A stretch of 64,000 nucleotides of DNA, taken from Bacillota bacterium (GTDB lineage: Bacteria; Bacillota; Sulfobacillia; Sulfobacillales; Sulfobacillaceae). The stretch spans positions 186,001 through 250,000 of the forward strand of contig JAPNUO010000001.1 of the NCBI GenBank assembly GCA_026627065.1, in the 5' to 3' direction. Shown in pieces: positions 34,534 through 42,890 of this stretch. The position numbers and the translations under genes are program-made. Position 1 is the first letter of the stretch. Each line of letters opens with the position of its first letter. The notes beneath the pieces are model-generated. The model saw only the letters and a program-made list of their open reading frames with translations. It was not told where the DNA came from and ran no database searches.

Positions 34534-35539
34534 TACCATGCTTCGGGAAACGCAAGAAAGCGGCCGCATTATCACGATGGGTGAAGCCATTCGCGAGGCG
34601 TTGGCTCAGGAAATGCGACGCGACTCCCGGGTTTTCATCATCGGCGAGGATGTCGCCGAGGCGGGGACGCCGTTTAAGGTCCTGCAAGGCTTAGTGGACG
34701 AATTTGGAACCGACCGGGTGATTGACTCGCCCATTTCCGAACCGGGGATCACGGGTCTGGGCATTGGCGCCGCCATGACGGGGTTGCGCCCGGTCGTGGA
34801 TATTATGTTTGGTGATTTCTTGCCGCTGGCGTCCGATCAAATTATTAATCAGGCCGCCAAGGTGCACTACATGTCGGGCGGCAAGCTGAAAGTGCCTTTG
34901 GTGATTCGCACAACGTTGGGTGCCACGCGGCGCTCGGCGGCTCAGCACAGTCAAAGCCTCCACGCCATCTATAGCCATATCCCGGGCTTAAAGGTGGCGG
35001 TGCCGGCCACCCCGTATGATGCCAAAGGGCTGTTGATTCAAGCGATTCGCGACGACAATCCGGTCATCTTCTTCGAGGACAAGATGATGTACACGGTTAA
35101 GGGGCCGGTTCCCGAAGAGCCCTACGTGATTCCCTTCGGCCAAGCCGCCATTATGCAAGAGGGGACAGACGTTACCCTGGTGGCCACCAGCAGCATGGTC
35201 TACGTGGCGCTGGATGCGGCTAAACTGTTGGCCGATCAAGGGATTAGCGCCGAGGTGATCAATGTTCGAACCACCTCGCCGCTGGACCGCGATACCCTGA
35301 TTCGCTCGGCAATGAAAACCACCCGGGCAGTGGTCATTGACGAAGGCTACCAGCAGTACGGGGTGACGGCGGAAATCGCTTCGGTGATTGCGGAAGGCGC
35401 GTTTTACTATTTGGATGCCCCGGTCAAGCGCCTCGGGGCCATGGACGTGCCGGTGCCGTTTTCACCGCCGCTGGAAGACTTGACGGTGCCTACGCCGGAG
35501 CGCGTGGTGCGGGTGGTGCAATCGTTGTTTAACCAATAA
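34520..35539 (+). CDS. 2-oxoacid dehydrogenase E1 component, beta subunit
   Basis: Beta subunit of the same E1, 339 residues. It has the pyrimidine-binding domain start ITMGEAIREALAQEMRRD (about residue 18), GEDVAEAGTPFKV near 42, DSPISEPGITGLGIGAAMTG near 70, and the transketolase C-terminal domain with VINVRTTSPLDRDTLI near 243. The length is typical. The gene overlaps the alpha-subunit gene and is followed after eight bases by an M24-fold gene that interrupts the E1-E2 order. Confidence 0.93.
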   Translation: MSMPDTMLRETQESGRIITMGEAIREALAQEMRRDSRVFIIGEDVAEAGTPFKVLQGLVDEFGTDRVIDSPISEPGITGLGIGAAMTGLRPVVDIMFGDFLPLASDQIINQAAKVHYMSGGKLKVPLVIRTTLGATRRSAAQHSQSLHAIYSHIPGLKVAVPATPYDAKGLLIQAIRDDNPVIFFEDKMMYTVKGPVPEEPYVIPFGQAAIMQEGTDVTLVATSSMVYVALDAAKLLADQGISAEVINVRTTSPLDRDTLIRSAMKTTRAVVIDEGYQQYGVTAEIASVIAEGAFYYLDAPVKRLGAMDVPVPFSPPLEDLTVPTPERVVRVVQSLFNQ

Positions 35540-35556
35540 CAAGGGAGATGGGGAAA

Positions 35557-36849
35557 ATGGGCCTGAAGACATTTGGCACCATGGCAGTGGACTGGGAAGA
35601 CCGCGTCAATTTCGAACGCTTGCGCCAGGATCGGTTGGCGCGCGTGCGCGAAGAGCTCAACCGGTCGGAGCTGGGGGCTGTGCTCCTGTTCGATATGAGC
35701 AATATTCGCTACGTGACGGCCACTCACATCGGTACCTGGGCGATGGACAAGCTTATTCGCTTTGCACTGTTGCCCCGGACGGGAGAACCCATCATTTGGG
35801 ACTTTGGCTCGGCGGCGCGGCACCATCAGCTGTATTGCTCCTGGATTAGCGACCGGTCTCCTGCGGGCATCTCCACCTTGCGCGGGGCCATCCCCCTGGA
35901 GGCCGGGCGGGCGCAGGACGTGGCCCAAAAGGTGAAGCGCGAACTGGAAAAGGTGGGCTTGCAAAATGAGCCCATTGGCGTCGACGTGATTGAGCTTCCG
36001 GTCTTTTATGCGCTGCAGGAGGCAGGCATTAAGGTGCTGGATGGGCAGCAGCTCATGCTCAGGGCGCGGCGCATCAAAACACCCGATGAAATTGTGCTCC
36101 TGAACACGGCGGCCGCGATGGTGGACGCCGCCTACGATGACCTCTACCGGGCGATGAAGCCAGGGTTGCGCGAAAACGAAGCCGTCGCCATTGTTTCCAA
36201 AACCTTGTACGACCTGGGATCGGAGCTGGTGGAGGGCGTGAATGCGATTTCCGGAGAACGGTGCAGCCCTCACCCTCATGTCTACAGCGATCGCATTATG
36301 CGGCCAGGCGATCCGGCATATTTTGATATCCTGCACAGCTATATGGGCTATCGCACCTGCTACTACCGGACCTTCGCGGTGGGAAGCGCGTCTCAGGCCA
36401 TGGTGGATGCCTATAAGCGCTGCCGGGCCATTTTGGATGAGTCAATTGCGATGGTGAAGCCGGGAGTGACGACGGCGGAGATTGTGTCGCGCTGGCCCAA
36501 GGCGGAAGAGTTCGGCTTTCCCAATGAGGAGGCAGCGTTTGGCCTGCAGTACGGACACGGGGTGGGACTATCGATTTGGGAAAAGCCGGTCTTTAGCCGC
36601 CTGACGTCGCTTGACCACCCCGAGGTGCTGGAGCCAGGCATGGTCTTTGCGCTGGAGACGTATTGGCCGGCATCGGACGGATGGTCAGCGGCTCGCATCG
36701 AAGAAGAGGTGGTCGTCACCGAGACCGGGTGCGAAGTCATTACGCGGTTCCCGGCGGAGACGCTCTTAGTGGCGGGTACGCATTACTACACGGCCGGCGG
36801 ACCGTTGCCGCTGACGCGGGAAACCGAATCCCATCGCAATAACCTCTAA
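35557..36849 (+). CDS. M24 peptidase/creatinase-fold protein with an altered metal site
   Basis: A 430-residue pita-bread-fold protein (Xaa-Pro peptidase/creatinase family): N-terminal creatinase domain (about 20-165) and C-terminal M24 domain (about 180-400). In the metal region GDPAYFDILHSYMGYRTC, the first aspartate (FDIL) is kept, but the second, normally in SDITRTF, appears as cysteine in RTCYYRTF. The histidine in YGHGVGLSIWEKP and the glutamates in ALETYW and RIEEEVVV are present. So it may be a non-peptidase C-N hydrolase, as creatinase is. ATG 35557 has AAGGGAG ahead and is preferred over 35548. It sits between the E1 and E2 genes. Confidence 0.85.
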   Translation: MGLKTFGTMAVDWEDRVNFERLRQDRLARVREELNRSELGAVLLFDMSNIRYVTATHIGTWAMDKLIRFALLPRTGEPIIWDFGSAARHHQLYCSWISDRSPAGISTLRGAIPLEAGRAQDVAQKVKRELEKVGLQNEPIGVDVIELPVFYALQEAGIKVLDGQQLMLRARRIKTPDEIVLLNTAAAMVDAAYDDLYRAMKPGLRENEAVAIVSKTLYDLGSELVEGVNAISGERCSPHPHVYSDRIMRPGDPAYFDILHSYMGYRTCYYRTFAVGSASQAMVDAYKRCRAILDESIAMVKPGVTTAEIVSRWPKAEEFGFPNEEAAFGLQYGHGVGLSIWEKPVFSRLTSLDHPEVLEPGMVFALETYWPASDGWSAARIEEEVVVTETGCEVITRFPAETLLVAGTHYYTAGGPLPLTRETESHRNNL

Positions 36850-36861
36850 GGGGAGAGACTG

Positions 36862-38055
36862 GTGGCTACAGAAGTCATTATGCCCGCGCTAGGCATGGCC
36901 CAAGACACCGGGCGCATTGTGCAGTGGCTCAAAAAACACGGGGAAGCCGTCACCCAGGGCGAACCGCTGTTGGAAATCGAGACCGATAAAAGTGTGGTGG
37001 AGATTGAGGCCCCGGCGAGTGGAGTGCTGTCCATTGTCGTCCCCGCCTCCGATGATGACGTGCCGGTCGCGAGCGTGATTGGGTATATCGGCACGCCGGA
37101 GGAGCTGACCGAGGCGAAGCCACCGGCGGACGAGGCACCGCCTGCGGTGGAGGCCGCGCCGGCCTCCGAGGCCATCCCCGCCGCGAGTCCTGGCCAGGAA
37201 GCCGTCCAGGAAGCGCCAAGGCTTCAGCCGGAGCGCACAGATCGCGTGCCCATGTCGCCGCGGGCCCGGCGCTTGGCGCGGGAGCGCGGCCTCGATCCGC
37301 GGACGATTGCGGCAGCGTCCCAGGGACCGCTTCATGCGGCCGATGTAGAGCGTGCGGTCCCTCCTGCGGTGCCGGAGGAGGGAGAATTTCGGCGCTACAC
37401 GACAATTCAAGAGATTACCGCTCGGCGAACCACCGAATCGTGGCAGAACGCGCCACATTTTTACCTGATGCGCGACGTCGACGTCACGGCGTTTAAAGAG
37501 TGGCTTCAAGTGGTGCGGGATCGATTTGCGTCGGCCACCTTGACGGATCTCCTGATCCGCGTGTCAGCAGCAGCTCTGAAGGAATTCCCGGACCTCAACG
37601 CCAGTCCCGAGGGCAAAGGTGTTCGCCGGCATGCCCATGTGAATGTGGGCATCGCGGTCGCGATGGACCAGGGGTTGGTGGTTCCGGTGCTTAAGGCTGC
37701 AGAATTGAAGAGCCTTGGCGAGATTGTCAAGGAGCGGGCGGCCCTGGTGGAGCGCGCGCGCCAAGGGCGAGTGGACCCGGCGGATTTGACCGGCGGCACC
37801 TTCACGATTAGCAACCTAGGAATGTTTCAGGTCGACCGCTTTTTGCCCGTCCTCAATGCGCCTCAAGCGCTCTTGCTTGCGGTCGGCGCCATTGAGGACC
37901 GACCCGTCGTGCGTGAGGGCAGCGTGACGATCCGCCCGATGATGTCCTTGACGCTGGCGTGCGATCACCGTGTGACCGACGGCGCGGGAGCCGCCCGCTT
38001 TCTGGCGAGGCTGGCTCAGATGATAGAGCAGCCAGTCACCCTGATTGATCTTTAG
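36862..38055 (+). CDS. 2-oxoacid dehydrogenase E2 (dihydrolipoyl acyltransferase)
   Basis: A 397-residue E2. It has one lipoyl domain at residues 1-80 (lysine in EIETDKSVVEIEAP), an Ala/Pro/Glu-rich linker (about 85-125), a peripheral subunit-binding domain (SPRARRLARERGLD near 130) and the acyltransferase domain ending with the active-site HRVTDGAGAARFL. The start is GTG 36862 after AAGGGGAGAG. It completes the complex with the upstream E1 genes; no E3 (lipoamide dehydrogenase) gene is in the cluster, so that part is presumably shared with another complex. Confidence 0.94.
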   Translation: MATEVIMPALGMAQDTGRIVQWLKKHGEAVTQGEPLLEIETDKSVVEIEAPASGVLSIVVPASDDDVPVASVIGYIGTPEELTEAKPPADEAPPAVEAAPASEAIPAASPGQEAVQEAPRLQPERTDRVPMSPRARRLARERGLDPRTIAAASQGPLHAADVERAVPPAVPEEGEFRRYTTIQEITARRTTESWQNAPHFYLMRDVDVTAFKEWLQVVRDRFASATLTDLLIRVSAAALKEFPDLNASPEGKGVRRHAHVNVGIAVAMDQGLVVPVLKAAELKSLGEIVKERAALVERARQGRVDPADLTGGTFTISNLGMFQVDRFLPVLNAPQALLLAVGAIEDRPVVREGSVTIRPMMSLTLACDHRVTDGAGAARFLARLAQMIEQPVTLIDL

Positions 38056-38139
38056 ACATCGCTAGGACAAGTGTTGCCCAAGGCTCATTTTTACGCAGGC
38101 GAGTCACAATGTCTTTATGATGAGGAGGATTCAACTATC

Positions 38140-39393
38140 GTGGCAAAGAAGACGTGGCTTCGGAGAACCATTGGGCTTCTGGCGACGGCGGCGCTGTCGT
38201 TGGGGGTGGCCGGGTGCGGCGCGCTCAATTCTACCACCGCGCCCCATCACCAGGCGGCCAGCACGAGCAGCAAAGCGCCGATCTTGATTGGCGGCACGTT
38301 GAGCTTGACCGGAGCCTTTGCTGATCCATCGGCTCAGTATAAAATGGTGGACGAATATTGGGCTAATCAGATCAACAAGCATGGAGGGCTGCTAGGGCGG
38401 CCTGTCAAGCTGATTATTCTCAACGACGAGTCCAACCCCTCTACCTCGGCATCGGAATACGAGACCCTCATCAACCAGGACCACGTCAATTTGCTGTTAG
38501 CGCCCTACACCACGTACGTGGGATCGCCCGACGTGCCCATTATCCTGTCGCATCACATGCTCATGTTTAACGCGGGATTTGTCGGCGAGCAGCTCTTCGA
38601 CCAAGCTAAAGGCTGGATGGTGAGCTTTTACACGTACCAGGACATCCAGTACACGCAAAACTTCTTTAAGTGGATGCACAGCTTGCCGGCGAGCAAGCGG
38701 CCCAAGACCATTGCCGTCCTAACGGACCAAAACCCGTTTACAATTGCCGATCTTCAAGGCTACGACGGGCAGGGAGGCCTTTTGCGCTACGCGAAGCAAT
38801 ACGGTTTTAAGATTGTGCTAAACGAGCAATACCCGGCGGGAACGACCAACTTCGACTCGCTCATTGAGCAAGCCAAGTTGAAGGGAGCGCAGGCGCTCGT
38901 GGCGCTGACCCTGCCCAACAGCGGGTTTTTGATTGCCAAGACGGTCTATCAACTGCACTACCATCCCATGGTCGAGTTCTTTGGAGGCTCCGAGGTGACG
39001 ACGCTGCCCAACTGGAGCAGCTTGGGCGCGGCCGCCAACGGCACCATGAGCACGACGGTGGCGGCACCCAATCAGCACTTCAACGGGTTAGCCCAGATTG
39101 TGGCCCTGTTTAAGGCTCACGGGGTGAAGGTGCTGCCCAGCTACGCCGCCAGCGCGTATGCGGCCCTGCAGGTGATTCAGCAAGCGGTGACGGCCACCCA
39201 TTCGCTGAATCAGGAGGTGTTGTACAAGTACGTGCACTCGCACACATTCAACACTGCCGTGGGCCGCATTCACTTTGCCCCCAACGGCACCTTGCCCAAC
39301 ACCTCGCTGGTGCTCCAGTACCTCCATGGGACCAATGTGGTCGTGTGGCCGAAGCAGTACGCGACGGGATCGGCCGTTGTCCCCATGCCGTAG
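38140..39393 (+). CDS. ABC transporter substrate-binding lipoprotein, branched-chain amino acid type (second set)
   Basis: A 417-residue binding protein of the Peripla_BP_6 family, this one a lipoprotein: the signal peptide TIGLLATAALSLGVAGC ends in the lipobox GVAGC. The mature part starts APILIGGTLSLTGAFADPSA. The start is GTG 38140 with GAGGAGG ahead. It is about equal in length to the first-set binding protein but differs in anchoring, so the two transporters are not simple duplicates. It is followed by a hairpin and then an ATPase. Confidence 0.93.
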   Translation: MAKKTWLRRTIGLLATAALSLGVAGCGALNSTTAPHHQAASTSSKAPILIGGTLSLTGAFADPSAQYKMVDEYWANQINKHGGLLGRPVKLIILNDESNPSTSASEYETLINQDHVNLLLAPYTTYVGSPDVPIILSHHMLMFNAGFVGEQLFDQAKGWMVSFYTYQDIQYTQNFFKWMHSLPASKRPKTIAVLTDQNPFTIADLQGYDGQGGLLRYAKQYGFKIVLNEQYPAGTTNFDSLIEQAKLKGAQALVALTLPNSGFLIAKTVYQLHYHPMVEFFGGSEVTTLPNWSSLGAAANGTMSTTVAAPNQHFNGLAQIVALFKAHGVKVLPSYAASAYAALQVIQQAVTATHSLNQEVLYKYVHSHTFNTAVGRIHFAPNGTLPNTSLVLQYLHGTNVVVWPKQYATGSAVVPMP

Positions 39394-39434
39394 CCAGGGT
39401 GGCCGCGGTCCAAAAGCAAGGCGGGGTATATTGT

Positions 39435-39465
39435 CGGTGCTCTCGGCGTCAGTCTGAGAGCACCG
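39435..39465 (+). terminator. Intercistronic hairpin after the second binding-protein gene
   Basis: CGGTGCTCTC pairs perfectly with GAGAGCACCG over an 11-base loop; no T-run follows. The position is the same as in the first transporter set, between binding protein and the next transporter gene, suggesting a shared way to raise binding-protein dosage. Confidence 0.65.
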
Positions 39466-39484
39466 AATGTAAGGGGGCACAAGG

Positions 39485-40222
39485 ATGAGCGAAGATGACA
39501 CTGCGCTCTTAGCCGTGAAGGGCGTGTCCAAGCGGTTTGGCGGCATTGAAGCCGTGCGCGACGTGTCGTTCTCGGTGGCTCGAGGAGAGATCCTCGGCCT
39601 GATTGGGCCCAACGGCTCCGGGAAGACAACGCTCCTCAACACGATCAACGGCGTGCATCGCGTGAGCAAGGGCGAGATCTACTATAACCGTCAGCCGATT
39701 CACAATCGGGCGCCCAGCTGGCTTCTCCGTCAAGGCGTTGCCCGCACGTTTCAAACCCCGCGCGTGTTTCAGTCGCTGAGCGTCCTCGACAACATGCTGC
39801 TGCCGACGATTGAAACTGGACTGCGGGACGAGGAGGCCATTGACCGCATTTTAGAGAGCGTGGCGCTCAAGGAGAAGAAGTTCTGGACGGCCAGCCAACT
39901 GTCCGGCGGTCAGCAAAAACTTCTCGAGTATGCCCGGGCGTTGGTGTCCCGGCCGCGCTTGATTCTTATGGATGAGCCCTTTGGCGGGGTGCATCCGGAA
40001 ATCAAGGCTGTCATGCAAGATGCCATCAAGCGCGCGAGCCGCGAGGAACAGGTGACGTTTTTAATTGTGAGCCACGAAATTCCGGATTTGCTCCAATTGT
40101 GCCACCGCGTCGCATGCTTAGCGGAGGGGCAAATTTTAGCCATGGGCACGGCCAGGGAGGTGACGGCAGATGATCGGGTCGTCAGCGCCTATCTCGGACG
40201 CCGCTACGAACAACACGCGTAG
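39485..40222 (+). CDS. livG: LivG-type ABC transporter ATPase (second set)
   Basis: A 245-residue ATPase with Walker A GPNGSGKTT, the LivG-type RTFQTPRVFQSLSVLDNM, signature LSGGQQKLLEYARAL, Walker B LILMDEPFGGVHPE and switch histidine in IVSHEIPDLL. The segment VKGVSKRFGGIEAVRDVSFSV at the beginning is nearly the same as in the first-set LivG. It overlaps the following livF gene by 53 bases, an unusually long overlap. Confidence 0.93.
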   Translation: MSEDDTALLAVKGVSKRFGGIEAVRDVSFSVARGEILGLIGPNGSGKTTLLNTINGVHRVSKGEIYYNRQPIHNRAPSWLLRQGVARTFQTPRVFQSLSVLDNMLLPTIETGLRDEEAIDRILESVALKEKKFWTASQLSGGQQKLLEYARALVSRPRLILMDEPFGGVHPEIKAVMQDAIKRASREEQVTFLIVSHEIPDLLQLCHRVACLAEGQILAMGTAREVTADDRVVSAYLGRRYEQHA

Positions 40223-40949
40223 TTCTCTGGTCATGGACAAGATAACCGCAGGGTACCACGCAGATCAGTGGGTGTTAAACGGTGTGAGTCTTCGGGCAGA
40301 GCCGGAGCGCGTGACAGTAGTGCTAGGCCCCAACGGGGCAGGCAAGTCGACGGTGCTCAAGGTTCTTTATGGATTGGTGGCGCCGCACGCGGGAAGCGTG
40401 CGCGTGGGGGACCAAGACATTACCCGACTGCCGCCGGAAGCCCGCTTGGCGCTAGGCCTGGCCTACTTGCCCCAAGGGCATTCGGTGTTTCCTTCGCTGA
40501 CCGTGCAGGAAAATCTGGAGATGGGGCTTTGGATCTATCGGCACGACCGGGCGCGGCGGGAAGAAGCCTTGGAGCGCTGTTTCGCCGAATATCCCGTACT
40601 AAAGGATCTTCGGGCCAAGTTGGCCGGATCGCTCAGCGGCGGTCAGCAGCGCTTGTTGGAAGTTGCACGGCTGATGCTTCCGAACCCCACGGTGTTGCTT
40701 ATCGATGAACCCTCGGTCGGCGTAGCGCCAAACCTGGTGGACATCCTCTACGAACACATCGTGCGTTGGCGAAACCAGGGCAAGACCGTGCTCTTGGTGG
40801 ATCAAAATGTCGAAGCCGCCGTAAGCATTGCCGACTACGTCTACACGCTGGAGTCCGGACGAAATCGGCTGGACGGCCCGCGGGACGAGTTTGAAGGTCG
40901 GTTAAGAGAAGTGGTCGGCCAGTGGTTGCGACTCGATGTCTTGCCGTAA
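40170..40949 (+). CDS. livF: LivF-type ABC transporter ATPase (second set)
   Basis: A 259-residue ATPase with Walker A GPNGAGKST, LPQGHSVFPSLTVQENL, signature LSGGQQRLLEVARLM and Walker B VLLIDEPSVGVAP. The start is ATG 40170, preceded by AGGGAGGTG inside the livG gene. The family core starts near LVMDKITAGYHADQWVLNG, about 20 residues in, so a later start is possible, but no other ribosome site is as good. Gene order here is ATPases before permeases, the reverse of the first set. Confidence 0.92.
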   Translation: MIGSSAPISDAATNNTRSSLVMDKITAGYHADQWVLNGVSLRAEPERVTVVLGPNGAGKSTVLKVLYGLVAPHAGSVRVGDQDITRLPPEARLALGLAYLPQGHSVFPSLTVQENLEMGLWIYRHDRARREEALERCFAEYPVLKDLRAKLAGSLSGGQQRLLEVARLMLPNPTVLLIDEPSVGVAPNLVDILYEHIVRWRNQGKTVLLVDQNVEAAVSIADYVYTLESGRNRLDGPRDEFEGRLREVVGQWLRLDVLP

Positions 40950-40982
40950 ACGGCGAGACGCGCCGGAGAAAGGAAGAGGCCG

Positions 40983-41852
40983 ATGGCAGTAGTGCTCACT
41001 ACCGTAGTTAGCGGGATCCTGTTAGGGTTAATGTACGGACTGACGGGCATGGGTCTCACGTTTACCATGGGATTTGGCAAAACGATGAACGTGGCCCAGG
41101 GCACCCTGATTATCCTCGGCGCCTTTTTTGCCCTCACATTTTTTAACGCGTGGCATCTCAACGTGATTGTCCTCGTCATCCTGGTCATGGTTTTGTTTGG
41201 CGTGTTAGCGGGACTGCTGAATCTCAGCTTACTCCGGTTTCTCCGCGACAAGAGTGAAATTATTACCCTGTTGGTACTGTTTGGGGTGGCCGAAGTCATC
41301 GAAAATGTCACCTCGTGGATTTGGACCGGGAATCTTCAGGCCATGACGATTCCAACCCTGCAGAATTCGATTCAGTGGGGAAGCCTCTCTCTGCCCAAAA
41401 CCGATTTGGTGTCGGCGGCCATTGCCGTGGTGGCGACCGGTGTCCTGTATCTCTTTTTGCAGTACACGTACTTAGGGAAGGCCATCCGGGCATCGGCACA
41501 GTCGGACTTGTACGCCCGCATCCTGGGGGTCAATACGAGCCAGATTCGGGCGATCATTTTTCTCATCGGTCTCGTGCTGGCGGGGATTGCCGGGGTGACC
41601 GTGGCGCTGCTGTTTCCCTTTGCGCCGCAAGACCAGGATCAATGGCTGGTGATGGCCTTTATTGTCGTGGTGGTAGGCGGCATTGACAATATTTTAAGCA
41701 CGCTGTTGGCAGGGTTGGTCATTGGCGTGGCGCAGGCGTTGGCCGGTTTGGTGGTACCGTTTCAGGACCAGAATCTGATTCTTTACGCCTTTTTGGCCAT
41801 TGCCCTTCTCTTTCGCAACAATCAACTGGCTCGACGCATGCGAAGCCTATAA
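40983..41852 (+). CDS. livH: LivH-type ABC transporter permease (second set)
   Basis: A 289-residue permease with about eight hydrophobic segments. The family stretches GLMYGLTGMGLTFTMGFGKTMNVAQGT (split here as GLMYGLTGMG near residue 15 and MNVAQGT near 36) and VVVVGGIDNILSTLLAGL near 227 are present. The GKTMN variant in place of the usual LIN loop is a small difference from the first-set LivH. ATG 40983 has GAAAGGAAGAGG ahead. Confidence 0.92.
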   Translation: MAVVLTTVVSGILLGLMYGLTGMGLTFTMGFGKTMNVAQGTLIILGAFFALTFFNAWHLNVIVLVILVMVLFGVLAGLLNLSLLRFLRDKSEIITLLVLFGVAEVIENVTSWIWTGNLQAMTIPTLQNSIQWGSLSLPKTDLVSAAIAVVATGVLYLFLQYTYLGKAIRASAQSDLYARILGVNTSQIRAIIFLIGLVLAGIAGVTVALLFPFAPQDQDQWLVMAFIVVVVGGIDNILSTLLAGLVIGVAQALAGLVVPFQDQNLILYAFLAIALLFRNNQLARRMRSL

Positions 41853-41863
41853 GGGGGCTCGTC

Positions 41864-42865
41864 ATGAAATCACGGATGCTGATGATGGTGCTGGTGACAG
41901 CGGCGGTGGTGCTGGTGTCCTGGCTATTGAACAGCGGAATTGTCAGCCTCTTTGTCCCGATTGCCATGTACTTGGCGATGGCCCAAGGATGGAATCTGCT
42001 CGGGGGGTACGGGGGCTACCTGAATCTAGGCATGGCGTCCTTTTTCGGCTTAGGGGCGTTTGGCGCCGCCATTGCCGCGGTGAACTGGAACCAATCGCTG
42101 CCGGTGGCTTTGCTGGTAGGTGCGGTCGTTGCCATTCTGGGCGGTCTCGTCATGGGTCTTTTAAGTCTCAGGTTGCGCGGCGCGTTCTTTGCGATTTTCA
42201 CCTTTGTCAGCGTGTTTGTGCTGGAAGCTATTGCTAACACGGTAGGAATTACTCACGGCGCCCTGGGCATTACCTTGCCCACCTTTTCGAGCCTTTCGTA
42301 CAATACGCTGACCAAGATCTGGTTTGACGCCTTTATCGTGCTCGGGTTGCTTGCCACAGTCGTGGTGTGGCTAGTAGAGCGATCCCGGTGGGGATCGAGC
42401 TTGGTGGCTATCAAGGAAGATGAGCCGGCGGCCGAAGTGCTAGGGATTCGCACCATGCGCGTCAAACTGCTCGCGTTTTTGTTTGCAGCCTTGGTTGGCG
42501 GGTTGGCCGGCGGCCTTTACGCCTATCAGCAGCAATTTATCTATCCGTCCACGATCTTCACCGACACCGTAACGCTGCAAGTGGTCCTCATGGCGGTGGC
42601 TGGGGGTGGAGGATCGTGGTTGGGCCCGGTGATTGGAACACCGCTGGTCATGGGCATCTCCGCGCTCATGCGTCTCATTGTGGGAAGCGTGGTCGTCTTT
42701 GGCAACGGCATTCCCGCCCAATTGGAGCTCATTATTTATGGATTGATGCTGGTGGCTGTAGGGATGTTTCTGCCGAATGGATTGGTTGGGCTCGTCAAGC
42801 GGTGGCGAGGGCGTTCGGCAACACCGGCGGCAACCAGCGAACGCCTCGAGGCGCGAGGCGCGTAA
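41864..42865 (+). CDS. livM: LivM-type ABC transporter permease (second set)
   Basis: A 333-residue permease with about ten hydrophobic segments. It has AQGWNLLGGYGGYLNLGMASFFG near residue 36 (note LGMA where the first set has LGHA) and the coupling region RSRWGSSLVAIKEDEPAAEVLGI near 172. It ends the second transporter set. The aldehyde dehydrogenase gene follows after 25 bases, so the set is probably cotranscribed with downstream enzymes. Confidence 0.92.
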   Translation: MKSRMLMMVLVTAAVVLVSWLLNSGIVSLFVPIAMYLAMAQGWNLLGGYGGYLNLGMASFFGLGAFGAAIAAVNWNQSLPVALLVGAVVAILGGLVMGLLSLRLRGAFFAIFTFVSVFVLEAIANTVGITHGALGITLPTFSSLSYNTLTKIWFDAFIVLGLLATVVVWLVERSRWGSSLVAIKEDEPAAEVLGIRTMRVKLLAFLFAALVGGLAGGLYAYQQQFIYPSTIFTDTVTLQVVLMAVAGGGGSWLGPVIGTPLVMGISALMRLIVGSVVVFGNGIPAQLELIIYGLMLVAVGMFLPNGLVGLVKRWRGRSATPAATSERLEARGA

Positions 42866-42890
42866 ACGGGGTGTAGGAGGAGAAGGTGCG

